Source: Vitis vinifera (lineage: Eukaryota > Streptophyta > Magnoliopsida > Vitales > Vitaceae). Taken from it: a DNA stretch of 64,000 bases. Positions 21,487 to 32,656 of this stretch are shown piece by piece. The translations under genes were made by a program, and so were the position numbers. The DNA is taken from the NCBI RefSeq assembly GCF_030704535.1, contig NC_081819.1, forward strand, positions 15,418,501 through 15,482,500, in the 5' to 3' direction. A model generated the notes under the pieces. It made no database searches. It was not told the DNA's origin and saw only the letters and a list, made by a program, of their open reading frames with translations. How positions within the stretch are numbered: the first letter of the stretch is position 1; each line of letters opens with the position of its first letter.

Positions 21487-22455
21487 TGGCTCAAGGACGT
21501 GGCTAATGGCTGATGGCTCTCCATATATACAGTGGATGTGGCTCGTGGCTGATGGCTCTCCATATATAGTCTCTGTTACTTAAGAATCTCAATACAGTAG
21601 TTATCCAATGCAATGTACTTGTGATGTAATACCAATTGCTAGCTAGTACCAGCTCTGTTTTCAGAAGCTTTCATGTTGGGTTGAATAAATTCATGAGAAT
21701 TCTATGTCGTAATGTGTAAATGACTTCTTTTTCTTCATGGTATCCAAGTTGCAATGCCCAAAAGAAAATGGTTGAAAATTTTTTGAGCTCTTCCATTACT
21801 ACCATTTACTCTTATGGTGGTAAAGAATACCAGACATTGCTTTTGCCAAATGTCGTCATCGACACATTTTATTCTATTTCATGTTTGAATCACAAGATTT
21901 GATATATTATAGAAGATAAGGTTAAGTATAAATGACATATTTTCTATTTTGAAACGTTTAAATTATCTTTTAATGACATATATTATAGAGAGAGAATCGT
22001 AATTTCCAAGAGAGTGTAAATTATTTTCACAAACCTAACTTGTCCAAATTCATAACTCAATGAAAGGATCATAGAATATTTAATGGAATTGGTATGAGGG
22101 CATATATTTTTTTCTTATTGTACTTGATGGATATTTTAATAAATTATTATGACACATCCTTAAAATAGAAAAATATAAAAATTATAAAATATCTTATGTC
22201 TTATAAAATCTAATATAACAAAATATTTGACCAGTGTTACAAAAGAAAAATAATATTAAGGTAATTTAAAATATTATTCACCATCCAACCAAGGGGTTAA
22301 AATTTTAATTTACATTCTTTGAGGTTTGAATTACACATTATGTCTAAATAATATTATTTTATTAATTTATTTTAAATATAATAAAAACATGTGATGGCAA
22401 AGTGGCAATATGAAGGTTGTTGAGTGCAATGTCAATCTTCCATAACTGTCTAATG
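21487..22455 (+). other. Downstream flank of the second type I gene
   Basis: This spacer is nearly repeated, inverted, at 50181-51155. Early on it has a duplicated phrase 'ggctgatggctctccatata' (about 21505 and 21550). From 21900 it is AT-rich. No gene is supported; the small open frame at 21720 is the repeat tail also present at 1-120. Confidence 0.5.
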
Positions 22456-22462
22456 TATATAA
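22456..22462 (+). promoter_or_regulatory. TATA box of the type I gene at 23129
   Basis: TATATAA in 'atgtatataatcatcac', matching the inverted copy at 50174-50180. Confidence 0.6.
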
Positions 22463-22489
22463 TCATCACTAATCCTTTTTCACATTCAT

Positions 22490-23060
22490 AACCACCTCTC
22501 TTTCAAACCAATTAACAAACTCTCGCTTTCTCTCACTTTCCCAAGAAAATTCAATCTTAATACTTTGGAAGTTGTTGATTTCACATTCAACAGTTTCTTG
22601 GTCTTTTTGGTCATCATTCTGGTAAAATTCTCTTAACTCCTTTCTTCTTTCTTTCTTTATCTGGACATCCATTTCAAGTAGTTCATTTGCTTTGTTTCAT
22701 ATTGAAGAATCATAACTGTTTCTCTATCACTTTCGGTCTCAATTTCTCCAGAAAATTAAATTCAAGTTTGCTAGCTTTCAAGAATCTGATAACTTGGGTG
22801 TTGTTGATTTCACATTCAGCAATTTCTTCTCAGTGTTGTTCATCAGCGATCAGGTACAGATTCTTTAATCCTTTGTTACTTTTTCTTGATATCCTTATCA
22901 AGTACATTTTCTCTCTCAGTTTCTTGGTCAAGAATCTGAAACTGAATTTCAATCGGAAGTTGTTAATTTCTTTTTTCTGATCAGATTCCCTTTTCACTTG
23001 GAAGTTGTTGCTTTCAAATCAATCCAACATGTCTGCTCGTTTCAGGTACATTTCCATTTT
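22490..23060 (+). repeat. Leader-module array of the third type I gene
   Basis: Two full modules (22510-22690 and 22730-22900) and a partial third (to about 22990) lie between the TATA box and the coding start. The array is nearly identical to 49620-50170 inverted. Possible splice steps are 'tctggtaaaatt' near 22620 and 'atcaggtacaga' near 22850. Confidence 0.55.
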
Positions 23061-23128
23061 GAATCCTTCTCATCTCAGTTATCATCTTTTTGATAATATT
23101 TTAGTTCTTTCCCTTAAACTCAATCTAA

Positions 23129-23899
23129 ATGCATGGGTCAAGGAAAGTGACAGATTGGCCGGAAACACTGGAACCAGCCATACCAACACCGGAACCAACA
23201 GAAAATCCCGACGAATGGATCACCTGTAATCACTGCTCCCAACGCTTAATTAGCAGCCAAAATGTTCGAGTATGTCTCTCCCCATATATCAGAAATTAAT
23301 TGGAGTATTTTATGTTTTACATTTTTCTTTTATGTTTCTTTGATGAATGTTCTCCTTGTAGGGTGTTGTTGTACAAGCCAGGGATCCCAGTGCTAGCTAC
23401 CATGTGGCTGAGGACGTGTATGTTTTTCATTAATTATTATTATTTCCAGACACTTGCTAGTAGGTTTCTCAATGTGATTGGCTGAGAATTAAGAAAAGAT
23501 TCTTATTAATTTGAATTGTTACAGATAGAGTAGGTTTATTTTTGTGTATTTTGATCATAATACTAAGTCTAGGTTTGTTATTTTGTTCATGGATGCAGTG
23601 CCAATATATTCCATCTAGACGATGTGGTACATCTAGGTTATAAAAGGATTAGAGCTGAGAATCAGGAGACTGATTTGACTTTGGCCCGAGTCTATTGTTG
23701 TACATGCAGACTACCTGCTGGCTGGAAAGTTGTAAGAAATGAATGCCATTCCCTTGTTGCTGTGGATTTTCAGTTTTATCTCACATGTAGCTCAATATCT
23801 CACATGCAGCTTCAGCGGAGCGAAAGCCACCCTATTGTCCATGTAGACGACTTTTTGCTGTATGTTCCTCCTCCTCCTCTTCCTCCTTCTGAGTCATAA
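23129..23899 (+). CDS. Type I Yippee-like protein, 139 aa (four exons)
   Basis: Exons 23129-23269, 23362-23417, 23599-23731 and 23810-23899 have clean GT-AG introns, phases 0, 2, 0. The ATG lies in 'aaATGCATGGGTCAAGG', the motif shared with paralogues. Residues 10-30 are Pro/Glu-rich without the nine-residue repeat. Cysteines are C33-x2-C36 and C99/C100/C102, the latter before PAGWKV; the last exon carries an IVHVDDFLL strand and a Pro-rich end. The four-Cys plan and GW motif fit a Yippee-like zinc fold. Intron 3 (78 nt) has no stop in frame, so its retention would simply add 26 residues. All parts are open; I judge it likely functional. Its inverted copy at 48996-49533 lacks exon 1. Confidence 0.68.
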
Positions 23900-24277
23900 T
23901 GGTCTATTGACATGGCTCATGGCTCATGTCTCTCTGTTACTAAGAATCTCAATGCAGTTATCCAATGTAAAAACTTTAGGAATACCTAGGATGAGATGAG
24001 AAGTTTTGTTGCTGTCATGGCATCTTTATAATGTCTTGGGTATTTTGATAGTTTGTAATATTTCAAATACTCATTGTAGCTACTTTTGGACTTGGTTAAT
24101 ACTCCACTGTAGTCAAGTTTAGGTGAATGTTCTGATTGAAACTTAGCAATAATATTGAAACATACCATTGAAATTTACCATAATTTTTCATACACAAAAT
24201 TCATTGTTTAATTCCACTTGATAATTTCGAATGAATAAATTTTTTTAACTTCTTTTGCGCTAACTATTTATCTCTCT

Positions 24278-24321
<44 letters not shown>

Positions 24322-25120
24322 ACTTTTAAAATCTTAGGAACAAAATAAATTTGAGGATAAAGATTCAATTAATTGAGGGAAGATAGATAAATAATTCTAA
24401 TGATTTAATCTTATATGTCAACTAAGGAAACTTTTTTCCCAAATCACTTCTATATTTAAAAAAAATATTAACTATTCATCAATTTCATACTTTGGATGTT
24501 TATGACAGCCTTGGTGTAATTACAATAATAGTAGTAGTAGTGATAATAATGGTAAGAATATCCTTGATATAATTATAATAGTATAATAACAATAATGATG
24601 ATGATAATGTTAATAATAATAGTGATAATGATGATAATAATGATAAAAAAGAAAAGGTTCTATAAAAGATATAAGAATACTTAAATACACTTTTGAAAAA
24701 TCTTAAAATTTAGTGAAACAAAAAATTCCCACTTTTTGAAATTTTTAAAAAGTTTTTAGATCACTTTTGGTATAAGAGTTGTTATATTTTGTATATTAGT
24801 TAATATTTTTAAAAGTAAAAAAAAAAAAATGAAAAATCTCTTGAATCTTACAATTTGCTTCCTAAAGGGACTGTTGTAGCATATAAATGATACGGTAAAA
24901 CTCAAGTTGCTAATAAAATCCCCTTCAAACTATTATCGGAATATTTATTTAAACTTAATCATGGGAGTATAAAACCAAAGTTCAAAAGTAGCTATGATGA
25001 AATATAATCAAGATTAGAGTATTTTCAAATATTAAGAACCATCAAAATAGCCAAAACATTACAAATATAGCCACGACAGCAACAAAACTCATTATCTCAT
25101 GCTATGTATTCACCAAGTTT
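23900..25120. other. Downstream flank, microsatellites and AT-rich spacer
   Basis: Bases 23900-24500 match 48500-48990 inverted. From 24500 to about 25840 the right copy has no equivalent, so this part was gained here or lost there. It includes trinucleotide-rich stretches (gta/ata, 24525-24650) and a copy of a stretch repeated inverted at 28440-28620. No gene is visible. Confidence 0.5.
24283..24317. repeat. (TA)n microsatellite
   Basis: About 17 TA dinucleotides follow a short TCTC run. The inverted paralogue near 48600 has no long TA run. Confidence 0.9.
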
Positions 25121-25228
25121 CAAATTTTGTTCAATTGGTATTACATCACACGTACCTTACATTGGATAACTGCATTGAGATTCTTAGTAACAGAGACCAG
25201 ACCAGATATATGGAGCCGTGTCATTGGG

Positions 25229-25460
25229 CTACTGATGAGGAAGAGGAACTGACAGAAAAACTTGGCCTACATTGAGGGTAGGGTGGCTTTCATTCCACTG
25301 AACCTGCATGTGAGATATTGAGCCCGAGATTAGGACTTGCCAAGCCAACGTATAAAACAGAAAATTCACAGCAACAAGAGACTGGTATTTTTCTTACAAC
25401 ACAAACAGCGTTGGGATCTTGTGTTGCAGGACGACCTATCAGTTTCCTTGACCCATGCAT
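25229..25460 (-). pseudogene. Type I Yippee-like fragment with the middle exons deleted
   Basis: On the - strand an ATG at 25460 opens 'MHGSRKLIGRPATQDPNAV', the type I start, and then passes straight into intron-3-like sequence. After a splice-like 'cacatgcag'-type junction the exon-4 remnant follows, with 'HPTLNVGQVFLSVPLP' and a TAG at 25229. Exon 2, exon 3 and both CxxC motifs are missing. It is a deletion relic. Confidence 0.65.
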
Positions 25461-25561
25461 TTAAATTGAGTTTAAGAGACAGAACAAAGATATTATAAAA
25501 AAGATGACAACTGTTATGAAAAGAATTCAATATGGGAATGCACCTGAAATTAGCATACATG

Positions 25562-27150
25562 TTGGATTAACAACTTTTTTATTTTTTATTTTTCAAAAAT
25601 ATAAAGAAAAATAATGTTGGTTGTTTACATCTTTTTAATTATTTTTCATGACCATTAATTAATAAAGACTAGGTTTTAAGAAATTTAAGGGGAATAGGTC
25701 TTTTTTCTTTTCTTTTTTTTTTTAAAAGAAAAAATTGATGGATTTTTAGGTGTTTTTTTTCAAATATTTTGATAAATAATTAAAAATATGAGAATACCTT
25801 GACAATTTCTGTATTGCACATAAAGTACACAATACCTTATTGGAGAATTTAAGTAAATAATTAGGGTTTGTTTCTCAACTATTTTCTCCAAAGTGGTTTT
25901 CTATTTTTGAGAACTACGAAAAAGAAAAAGAGAAAAATATGTTTGATAACGGTTAAATATGAACTATTAAAAACTATTTTCTAAGAAATATTATCAAAAT
26001 GCACTATTAAAACCCTTAATCTATATAAATCTCAAATGGGAAACAAATCAAATGAACTTCAAATGCATCTCTACAGTTAAAAAAGAAAAAAGAAAAAAAA
26101 AAGAGCTATGAGAATTTGACCGGATTGATGACCAAAAAGACCAAGAATTCAATGTGAAATCAACAACTTCCAAATTATAAGGTTTTCTCACATTGATGAA
26201 ATCTAGCAAGTTGAATTTTCTTGAGAAAGAGAGAGAAAATAAGAGTTTGTAATTGGTTTGAAAGAGAGATAGTTATCAGTGATGATTATATACCCTAAAC
26301 AGTTATGCGAGATTGTCATTAAACTCAACCACCAACATATTACCACCTTGCCATCAAATACTTTGTTATTTTAGTTTTTATAAAGCATAAGATATTTTAT
26401 AATTTTTATTTTTCTCTTATGTGTTATGGTATTTTTAAAATGTCTACTGAGTAAGTAAAATAAAATAATATGACTTGGGACAAGCCCTTATTTTACAAAG
26501 TAATTTGCACTCTCTTGAAAATTTTGACTCACTCTCATAAAGCCATATTAATTCTCTTGTCTTTAAAAATTAATTTAATCATTTAAAATTAAATTTTTAA
26601 AAAAATAAAAAAGTATAATATCTGGGAGTATAAGATATCTTATCCACCTTGTCTTCTTAAAATTTCCTTTCAGAATTGAAATTGAAAAAGTTTTTATGTG
26701 CTGTCCTTTTATGTAAAAATTTCTAAACATCATCTAGTTATATCCTTTTATGATGTATTTAATAAAACTTCTGAAATATTAGGATTTTTTTTTTAAAAGA
26801 AGGTAAATATTTAATAGCAGACAAATTAATTCAAAAGATTTGGTAATTCTAATTCTTGACTAGACTAGTCCCCTTTAATAAGAGCAAAGTTTTAAATGAG
26901 AAAGGTAAAAAATCTCCTTGGATTATTCTACTAGCCTTATTCAATAATAATTAGACTAAAATTAAGGATGACATGATTGGTAAGTAACCTATAATAGCCT
27001 CCTCAAATTAAGGATTATTCTCACCCGGAATCTTTTATATCAAAGTTGCAATCTGCAAACCTCAATATTAATCTTTCTTTTCTTAATTTGTCTGAATGAT
27101 ACTGTAGGATCCACATCAAGAAGAGTAGCTGGTAATCTTTGATATTCCAA
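25562..27150. other. Upstream flank of the + strand type II gene
   Basis: Bases 25840-27060 match 47640-48460 inverted, and 26460-27060 also matches 34770-35360 inverted. Nothing coding is seen. It contains the orphan leader module listed separately. Confidence 0.5.
26060..26300 (-). repeat. Orphan type I promoter and leader module, - strand
   Basis: The complement of 26286-26292 gives TATATAA in the usual 'tataatcatcac' context, followed on the - strand by one module core (near 26150). No type I exon follows. Its inverted copy is at 48000-48250. Confidence 0.5.
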
Positions 27151-27156
27151 GTTCAC

Positions 27157-27819
27157 ATGGTGCTTCCACCAGAAACTGCACGTATGCTTAATGCACTTGA
27201 AGCCTTTCTGGATGCCCCACCACTTCCTTGCGACTTCCGCTGCATCCGTTGCCATAATCACGTTGCTTTTGACTACAATTTGATCCAGGTAGTGTTTCTT
27301 TTCTGTTATATACATGACTTGTGATTTGTGATTTTAGTTAAGATTTGATGCTTTGCTGTTCTTGTAGGATCTTTATCCATTTTCCATGGCTAAGCTCCTC
27401 TTTGATCCCGACGTGTAAGGTTCCCATGCTATCAGAATTAACTGTTGTTGACTGTTTTAATTATATGATTTCTGATGTTCCAAGTGTGCAGTACTGGTGT
27501 GATGCATGGAGAATACAGTCATCCTATTCGTGGTCTATATGTTGGTGAACACCCTGAAGGGAGTCATGTGGATGCGGTTTCTGTCTACTGTAGTTCATGT
27601 GGAAGCTGGCTTGGGTGGAGAATAGTAAGGATTTATATATTTCACAAATTAATTCATTTTCTCTTTGATTTATCTATATGTTAATTGATATTAAGACTGA
27701 TAATGATGACACATATGTTACAGATTCGGCATTACACTTCCCACCACCCTGTAATCCGTCAAGGCCAATTTGTACTCGCATGTGGTGGTGCAGGCATAGA
27801 GCCTGTATTTCCTACATAA
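27157..27819 (+). CDS. Type II Yippee-like protein, 135 aa (four exons)
   Basis: Exons 27157-27288, 27368-27414, 27492-27624 and 27724-27819 have GT-AG introns, phases 0, 2, 0. Residues C29-x2-C32 ('RCIRCHNHVAFDYNLI') align with the start of a Yippee domain (CxxCxxHLA...LIS). 'SHVDAVSVYCSSCGSWLGWR' (C93-x2-C96, LGW 100-102) matches the second half, and 'VIRQGQFVLA' matches the last strand. The family motif spacing is about 52 residues between CxxC pairs; here it is 60. Yippee proteins bind one zinc; cellular roles in plants are unclear. It is four residues shorter than the paralogues because CAA is TAA. The ATG at 27157 aligns with the starts of the other type II genes (MALPPET). It is the inverted sister of 46862-47523. 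Confidence 0.78.
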
Positions 27820-29455
27820 AATTTTCTATAGGTTTCTATTCAGTCAAAAATAAAAAAATCAAATGTTGTGATGTTTCTAATTTTATTCACCAAAAAAAAT
27901 TACATTGGACGAGTGAGTAAAACCAAAGGTGGAGTTGTTGCCTATGAAGGGGGAGGTTTTCATGTATGCTTTGCATGATGATGATGATGATGATGATAAG
28001 CCAAAGAGCTTCAAGAAAGCTCTCCCTTTTGGAAGTTGGTTGAACTTCCACTTCAGGTTATGATAATTAGAAGCAAGTATGTTCTCAAGGTCAAATGATA
28101 GATAGGTGGTTCAATAGAGAGGTATAATACTTGACTCATGGCAATAGGTTACATTCAAAGAAAAGATGCAGACTACAAGAATACTTTCTAAACGATAATG
28201 AGGATATTTTAATAAAATATAGTTCCAAGAGAATCAATGACTTCATCGGCTATGGTGGAGTTGAATAATAATACACATCTCTCTTGTCAACTATTGTGGA
28301 GTTTATATTTATTTTTCTTAATATGTGATTTAGTAATTTTTCCTAGTTACAATTAGGGGGAGAATAAAGAACTATTGGCTTATGCTTTTCATATACATGA
28401 ATTTGAAGGTTTGAGGGGAAATTCGAATGCAATTTTTTATTTTTTATTTGTGAAAATATAAACTCATGTACAAAATATAACTACTCTTACTCCAAAACTG
28501 ATCTTAAAAAGCTTTTTCAAAGTTTGAAAAAGTAAGAATTTTTTGTTTAATTATATTTTGAAAGAATTTTCAAAAGTGTTTTAAGGTGCCAAATGTATTT
28601 AAGCATCACCAATTGTCCAAGCTAAATATTGTAGGAATTATTTTATAGAATTTTCTTTAATTTATTTAATAATAATTTTGAAAAATATTCTTTTTTTTAT
28701 ATATAAAAAGTGTGATTTTTTTTTTAAAAAATTCTGGTTTTTATTTTTTATTTTTATAAAAACTAGGTAAATATTTAGTAGCAAAAATAAATATGATACG
28801 TTTTTTTTAGTGATGATAAGAAAGTAAGGTGAAAGAATGATATTAAGAAGTGGATGAAATTAAACTACTAATGGTATAATAAGAGTGCTAACAAATAAAA
28901 TGACCTAATAATAGACTAATTCTCTTCAAAACTTAATTTAGACATTATTTTTATTTTTTTACTATCATTTAATTTTGCCAAGGATGCCATAAATGTCCCA
29001 AGTACGAGATTATTTTTCTAATAAAATAAATTTCAAAACAATATAATTATTCTCTCCTCTACTCTTTATCAGAAAAATAATTAAAAGATGTAAACAGCCA
29101 ACGTTCTTTTTCTTTGTTTTTTTTTTTTCTTTTTAATTATTAAAAAAGAGTTAAAGAGAGATGCATAGTTCCCAAAAGGAGTTATTCATATGACAATATC
29201 AAATGACATTAAACAATGACCTCTATGCATGGAAAATTATGGTACTTTCAATTTTGTTAGTAAGTTTTCAATCAAAATATTTACCTAAACTTAACTATGG
29301 TCAAGATTAGAGTACTTGAAATATTACAAACTATCAAAATAACTAAAACATTATAAAGATAAAGATAGCATCGATAGGAGCAAAAATCATCATATCTCAT
29401 GCTAGGTATTCCCCATCAAGTTTCAAATTTTAGTCCGTCGGTCTTTTATTACATT
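27820..29455. other. AT-rich spacer with repeats between convergent units
   Basis: Bases 27820-27910 are a shortened type II tail. There is a (GAT)n run near 27976-27998. Bases 28440-28620 are an inverted copy of 24660-24800. Bases 29260-29455 are the type I downstream flank in inverted sense. No gene is supported. Confidence 0.45.
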
Positions 29456-29499
29456 GGATAACTGCATTGAGGTTCTTATCATGGAGCCATCAGCCATAA

Positions 29500-30047
29500 G
29501 CCACGTTCTTGAGCCTGAGCCATACTAGCAGAGGAGAAGGAGGTGGAACTGGCAGCAAAAATGGGCCTACATGGACAATAGGGCGCATTTTGCTCTGCCC
29601 AAGAGCATGTGATTAGATATGGAGCATGAGATTAGAGCTTGCCAACACATAAAACAGAAAATTCACAACAAGGGAATGGTATTAATTTCTTATGAGACTT
29701 TCCAGCCAGCAGGTTCTGTGCATGTTGAACACAAGATAGGAGCTCAAATCAGGTTCTTCGTTTTCAACCAAGCACATTGAGAAACCTACGAAGCAAGCGT
29801 GTAGTTATAATAATGGCAGTAATTAATGAAAAACATACATGCGATCAGCCACATATTGGGATCCTTCTCTTGGGATACAACACCTACAAGGACAACATTC
29901 ATCAAACAAATATACAAGAAAAATGTGAAACATAAAATGCTCCAATTAATTTCTGATATATAGGGAGGGACATACTCGAATATCTTTGCTGCGAATAAAG
30001 GGTTGAGAGCAGTGATTACAGCAAAGAAAGAGATCATGCTCCAATTC
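29500..30047 (-). pseudogene. Truncated type I Yippee-like pseudogene
   Basis: On the - strand, an exon-1 remnant starts near 30037 (no ATGCATGGG start, first CxxC lost). Exon 2 ('ttgtatcccaagagaagg', near 29850-29890) has an indel; the exon-3 remnant (near 29695-29760) keeps only its end with PAGWK. Exon 4 lies near 29510-29600 ('HPIVHVGPFLLPVPPP'-like, damaged). Much of exon 3 and intron 2 is deleted. At 30047 it is fused to type II sequence of the opposite orientation. Confidence 0.65.
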
Positions 30048-30302
30048 ATTTTCTCTTTGATATATCTATATGTTAATTGATATTAAGACTGATAATCATG
30101 GTACATATGTTACAGATGTGGTAGTACGATTGTCACTTGTATTCGCATGTGGTGGTGGTGCAGGCATAGAGCCTGTAGAAGAAAAAAAAAAAATCAAATG
30201 TTGTGATGTTGATAATTGTGAATGTTATCGCAGTTGTTACTACTACTTGTTGAATACATAGTGTATACTGTTGCCTCCTTTATATTAATCTCCTTGATAA
30301 GT
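30048..30302 (+). pseudogene. Type II exon-4 fragment and tail
   Basis: Bases 30048-30115 match intron 3 of the type II gene at 27157, and 30116-30180 is a damaged exon 4 retaining 'ACGGGAGIEPV' but without the conserved HHPVIRQGQ. The type II tail follows (30190-30302, as at 2310-2400) up to the solo-LTR insertion. It is a fragment left by rearrangement. Confidence 0.65.
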
Positions 30303-30307
30303 GTGAG

Positions 30308-32651
30308 TGTAGACCCCCATGATGGGGTGTATTTCATACAACCTGTTTTGCCAAATGTGCGGATTTCAAGGAGCCACGTGGAGCTTGAAGACTGGTCACC
30401 AGGTAACACACCTGGCCATTGAGAGGGAGCTGGTAGAAGCAATCAGAATAGGACACTTGTCAATAGGAGATTCTAAAATCCTCAGGCCGTTATGGAGGAG
30501 CGTCTGGCAGCTGCAGGGGAGCAGGTTGCTTTTTGGACGTGTTGAGAGATATTGGGGCGTTTTTGTTAGAGAGGAGAGAGCTTTCACAGGAGGTCAAGAC
30601 AGAGGTGAGAGGAGAGAAAAGCTGAGAGAAGGAGAGATTTCTGGAGAAGCAAGCGGTTAGGGATTTTTGAGAGGGGAGACAAGTTTTTTTAGGAGTGGAG
30701 AAGGGAATGCTTGGGTGAGGACTTTTCCGGGAGAGTACCTTTTCTGTGAAGGAGTTTTTTTTTTTGGGCTGTAAGGAGGTCTTTCAAGCTGAAGGGAGAG
30801 AGGAGGTGATCCCATTGTCGGTTCTGTTCAGGTCTGGTTTTAGCTTTATCCCTTCGACTCTGTTTTGCTTTCCTGATGAGATGCCTACTCGTGCTTTTAT
30901 TTCTATTTAAAATGTGTTCTAGTTTCCTTCACCTGCGTAAGCATGTTGATCAGAGTATGAAACAGGGTTTGGTTCAAGGTTTTTTTTTTATTTCATTTTC
31001 TTTTCTCTATCTATGCTCTGTTTTTGTTTCTTTCACTCTGTGTTTTGTTTTTTTCTTTGGTACCCACCTCTCTCAAAAGTGTTGGATTATGCACATCTTT
31101 CTGGTTTGGTCTTGGTTTAAACATCAATAGATGCCTCCTAGGGTCTTCATCATGTTTCTGTTTCCTCTTGGGCACACTGGTCACAAGCGAAACATCAATA
31201 TGACCATCATCACAGACCTCTAGAGGTTTCAATGAAAATAGCTTGCATCCTCAAGGTTTCACATAGCTCGCAATTCATGGGGTCGAATCAAGGCTTAAAG
31301 GAGAGATCATCTGTTCATTTCTGGGATTAGAAGAGTATCAATGTGGCTGAAGCTCCTGTGGATGTGTCGGCTCTAAGGAATATTCCTATGTTTGAGATGG
31401 TCATTCAGAGTGAATGGGAATTGCATGCCAAGCTGGAAAGGATATGATGATTGCTGCAAGGGGAGAGTAAATTGTGGGGAGAATTGGTTTGATAGAAATA
31501 GAAGTGCGACAATTTCTGAACAGAAATCTTGAAACATCTCGGAGAAACTAGACTGATTCAGTTGGGAATCTTGTCTAAAAAGTGGGCTCATACCTACATC
31601 CTTCAATCAGTATTTGCTTGGAGATAAGTTTGGAAGTAGCTTCTGTGATGCAAGCTCGAGTCTCCATGCCTTAAAGAAGAGAAGGAAGTGCAAGAATAAT
31701 TACAGTTCCTTGAAAAATGATCATACAGATTATGGTCATTAAGGGTGTACTGTATCATTGCAATGTGACCTCTAGATAATGATTCACTTCAAGAGCCTCC
31801 AACTAATGGCAGTATGAAGCCAGACTTGGAAACCCAACTTGGTTCAGATGCAAAAGGGTCATAAATAAATGATTGAAAACCAATATTCATGAAATGAAAT
31901 CAGACAGTGGAGTTGTAGATGAGGTTCAAGAATCTGGAGGTAGGTCTGGGACTATATGGAAACGGATATAAAAGTTGAGTCTTCAAAAGAAAGGTGAATG
32001 AAATAAATATTCCGGTATCAGGATTGGTACATGGTGGAAAGTAACCTACAGATATGCAGAGAAAGTTTTCAGCTAAGGTGGTGTTTGTTTTCTGGCTGAA
32101 TAGAAAAAACCAAATATTTTAGCTTTTTCTATTCAGCTAAAAGTACCTTATTGATACTAATCAACATAATTAAAGTGAACTTATTATTAATAAGTTTAGT
32201 TTAATGATGTTGGTTGATGTCAATGAGTTACTTTTAACTGAATAGAAAAAGTTAAAATATTTGGTTTTTTCTATTAAGCCAAAAAATAAACACAACCTAA
32301 GTCTCAAGCCCTTGTTTGCCCGTGAATTCACACGCGTGTGGATATACTACCCTACTCACCACTTTTAACTCCTTACCATACTCCTCGCCTCTCACCACCC
32401 ATACTTGATGATACCCATTGGCAGCCATACTTCATGATCATCCAACCCTGTATGCCATGTGTCCATCACACCATTTCTTACCCATTATTCCCATACCCAC
32501 TTCCAACAGCTCGTTTCACCACTGTATGCCTATATCATATCCATTGCACATTCCATTTTTGCTACCATACCCTACCTCTCCGCCTTTGTATACCCATATA
32601 CGGCCTCACTAACGTCCTTCATACTTGTCTCTTGCTTCATGCTCACAAACA
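30308..32651. mobile_element. 2,344-bp solo-LTR-like insertion
   Basis: It starts TGTAGACCCC and ends CACAAACA (TG...CA) and is flanked by GTGAG on both sides (30303-30307, 32652-32656). The paralogous flanks near 2400 and 33930 (inverted) read through the single site. No retroviral protein is encoded: the inner frames are CT-rich or GA-rich low-complexity shadows. A related but diverged sequence starts at 41713. A solo LTR of a large element or a non-coding (LARD-like) element are both possible; I see no internal terminal repeat. It contains a nested MITE. Confidence 0.72.
32078..32296. mobile_element. hAT-like MITE nested in the solo-LTR-like insertion
   Basis: It is 219 bp, with imperfect inverted ends ('gtggtgtttgttttctggct' against a right end whose complement starts 'gttgtgtttattttttggct') and CTAAG on both sides (32073-32077, 32297-32301). 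It belongs with the MITE at 9258-9535 by its ends. Non-coding. Confidence 0.68.
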
Positions 32652-32656
32652 GTGAG

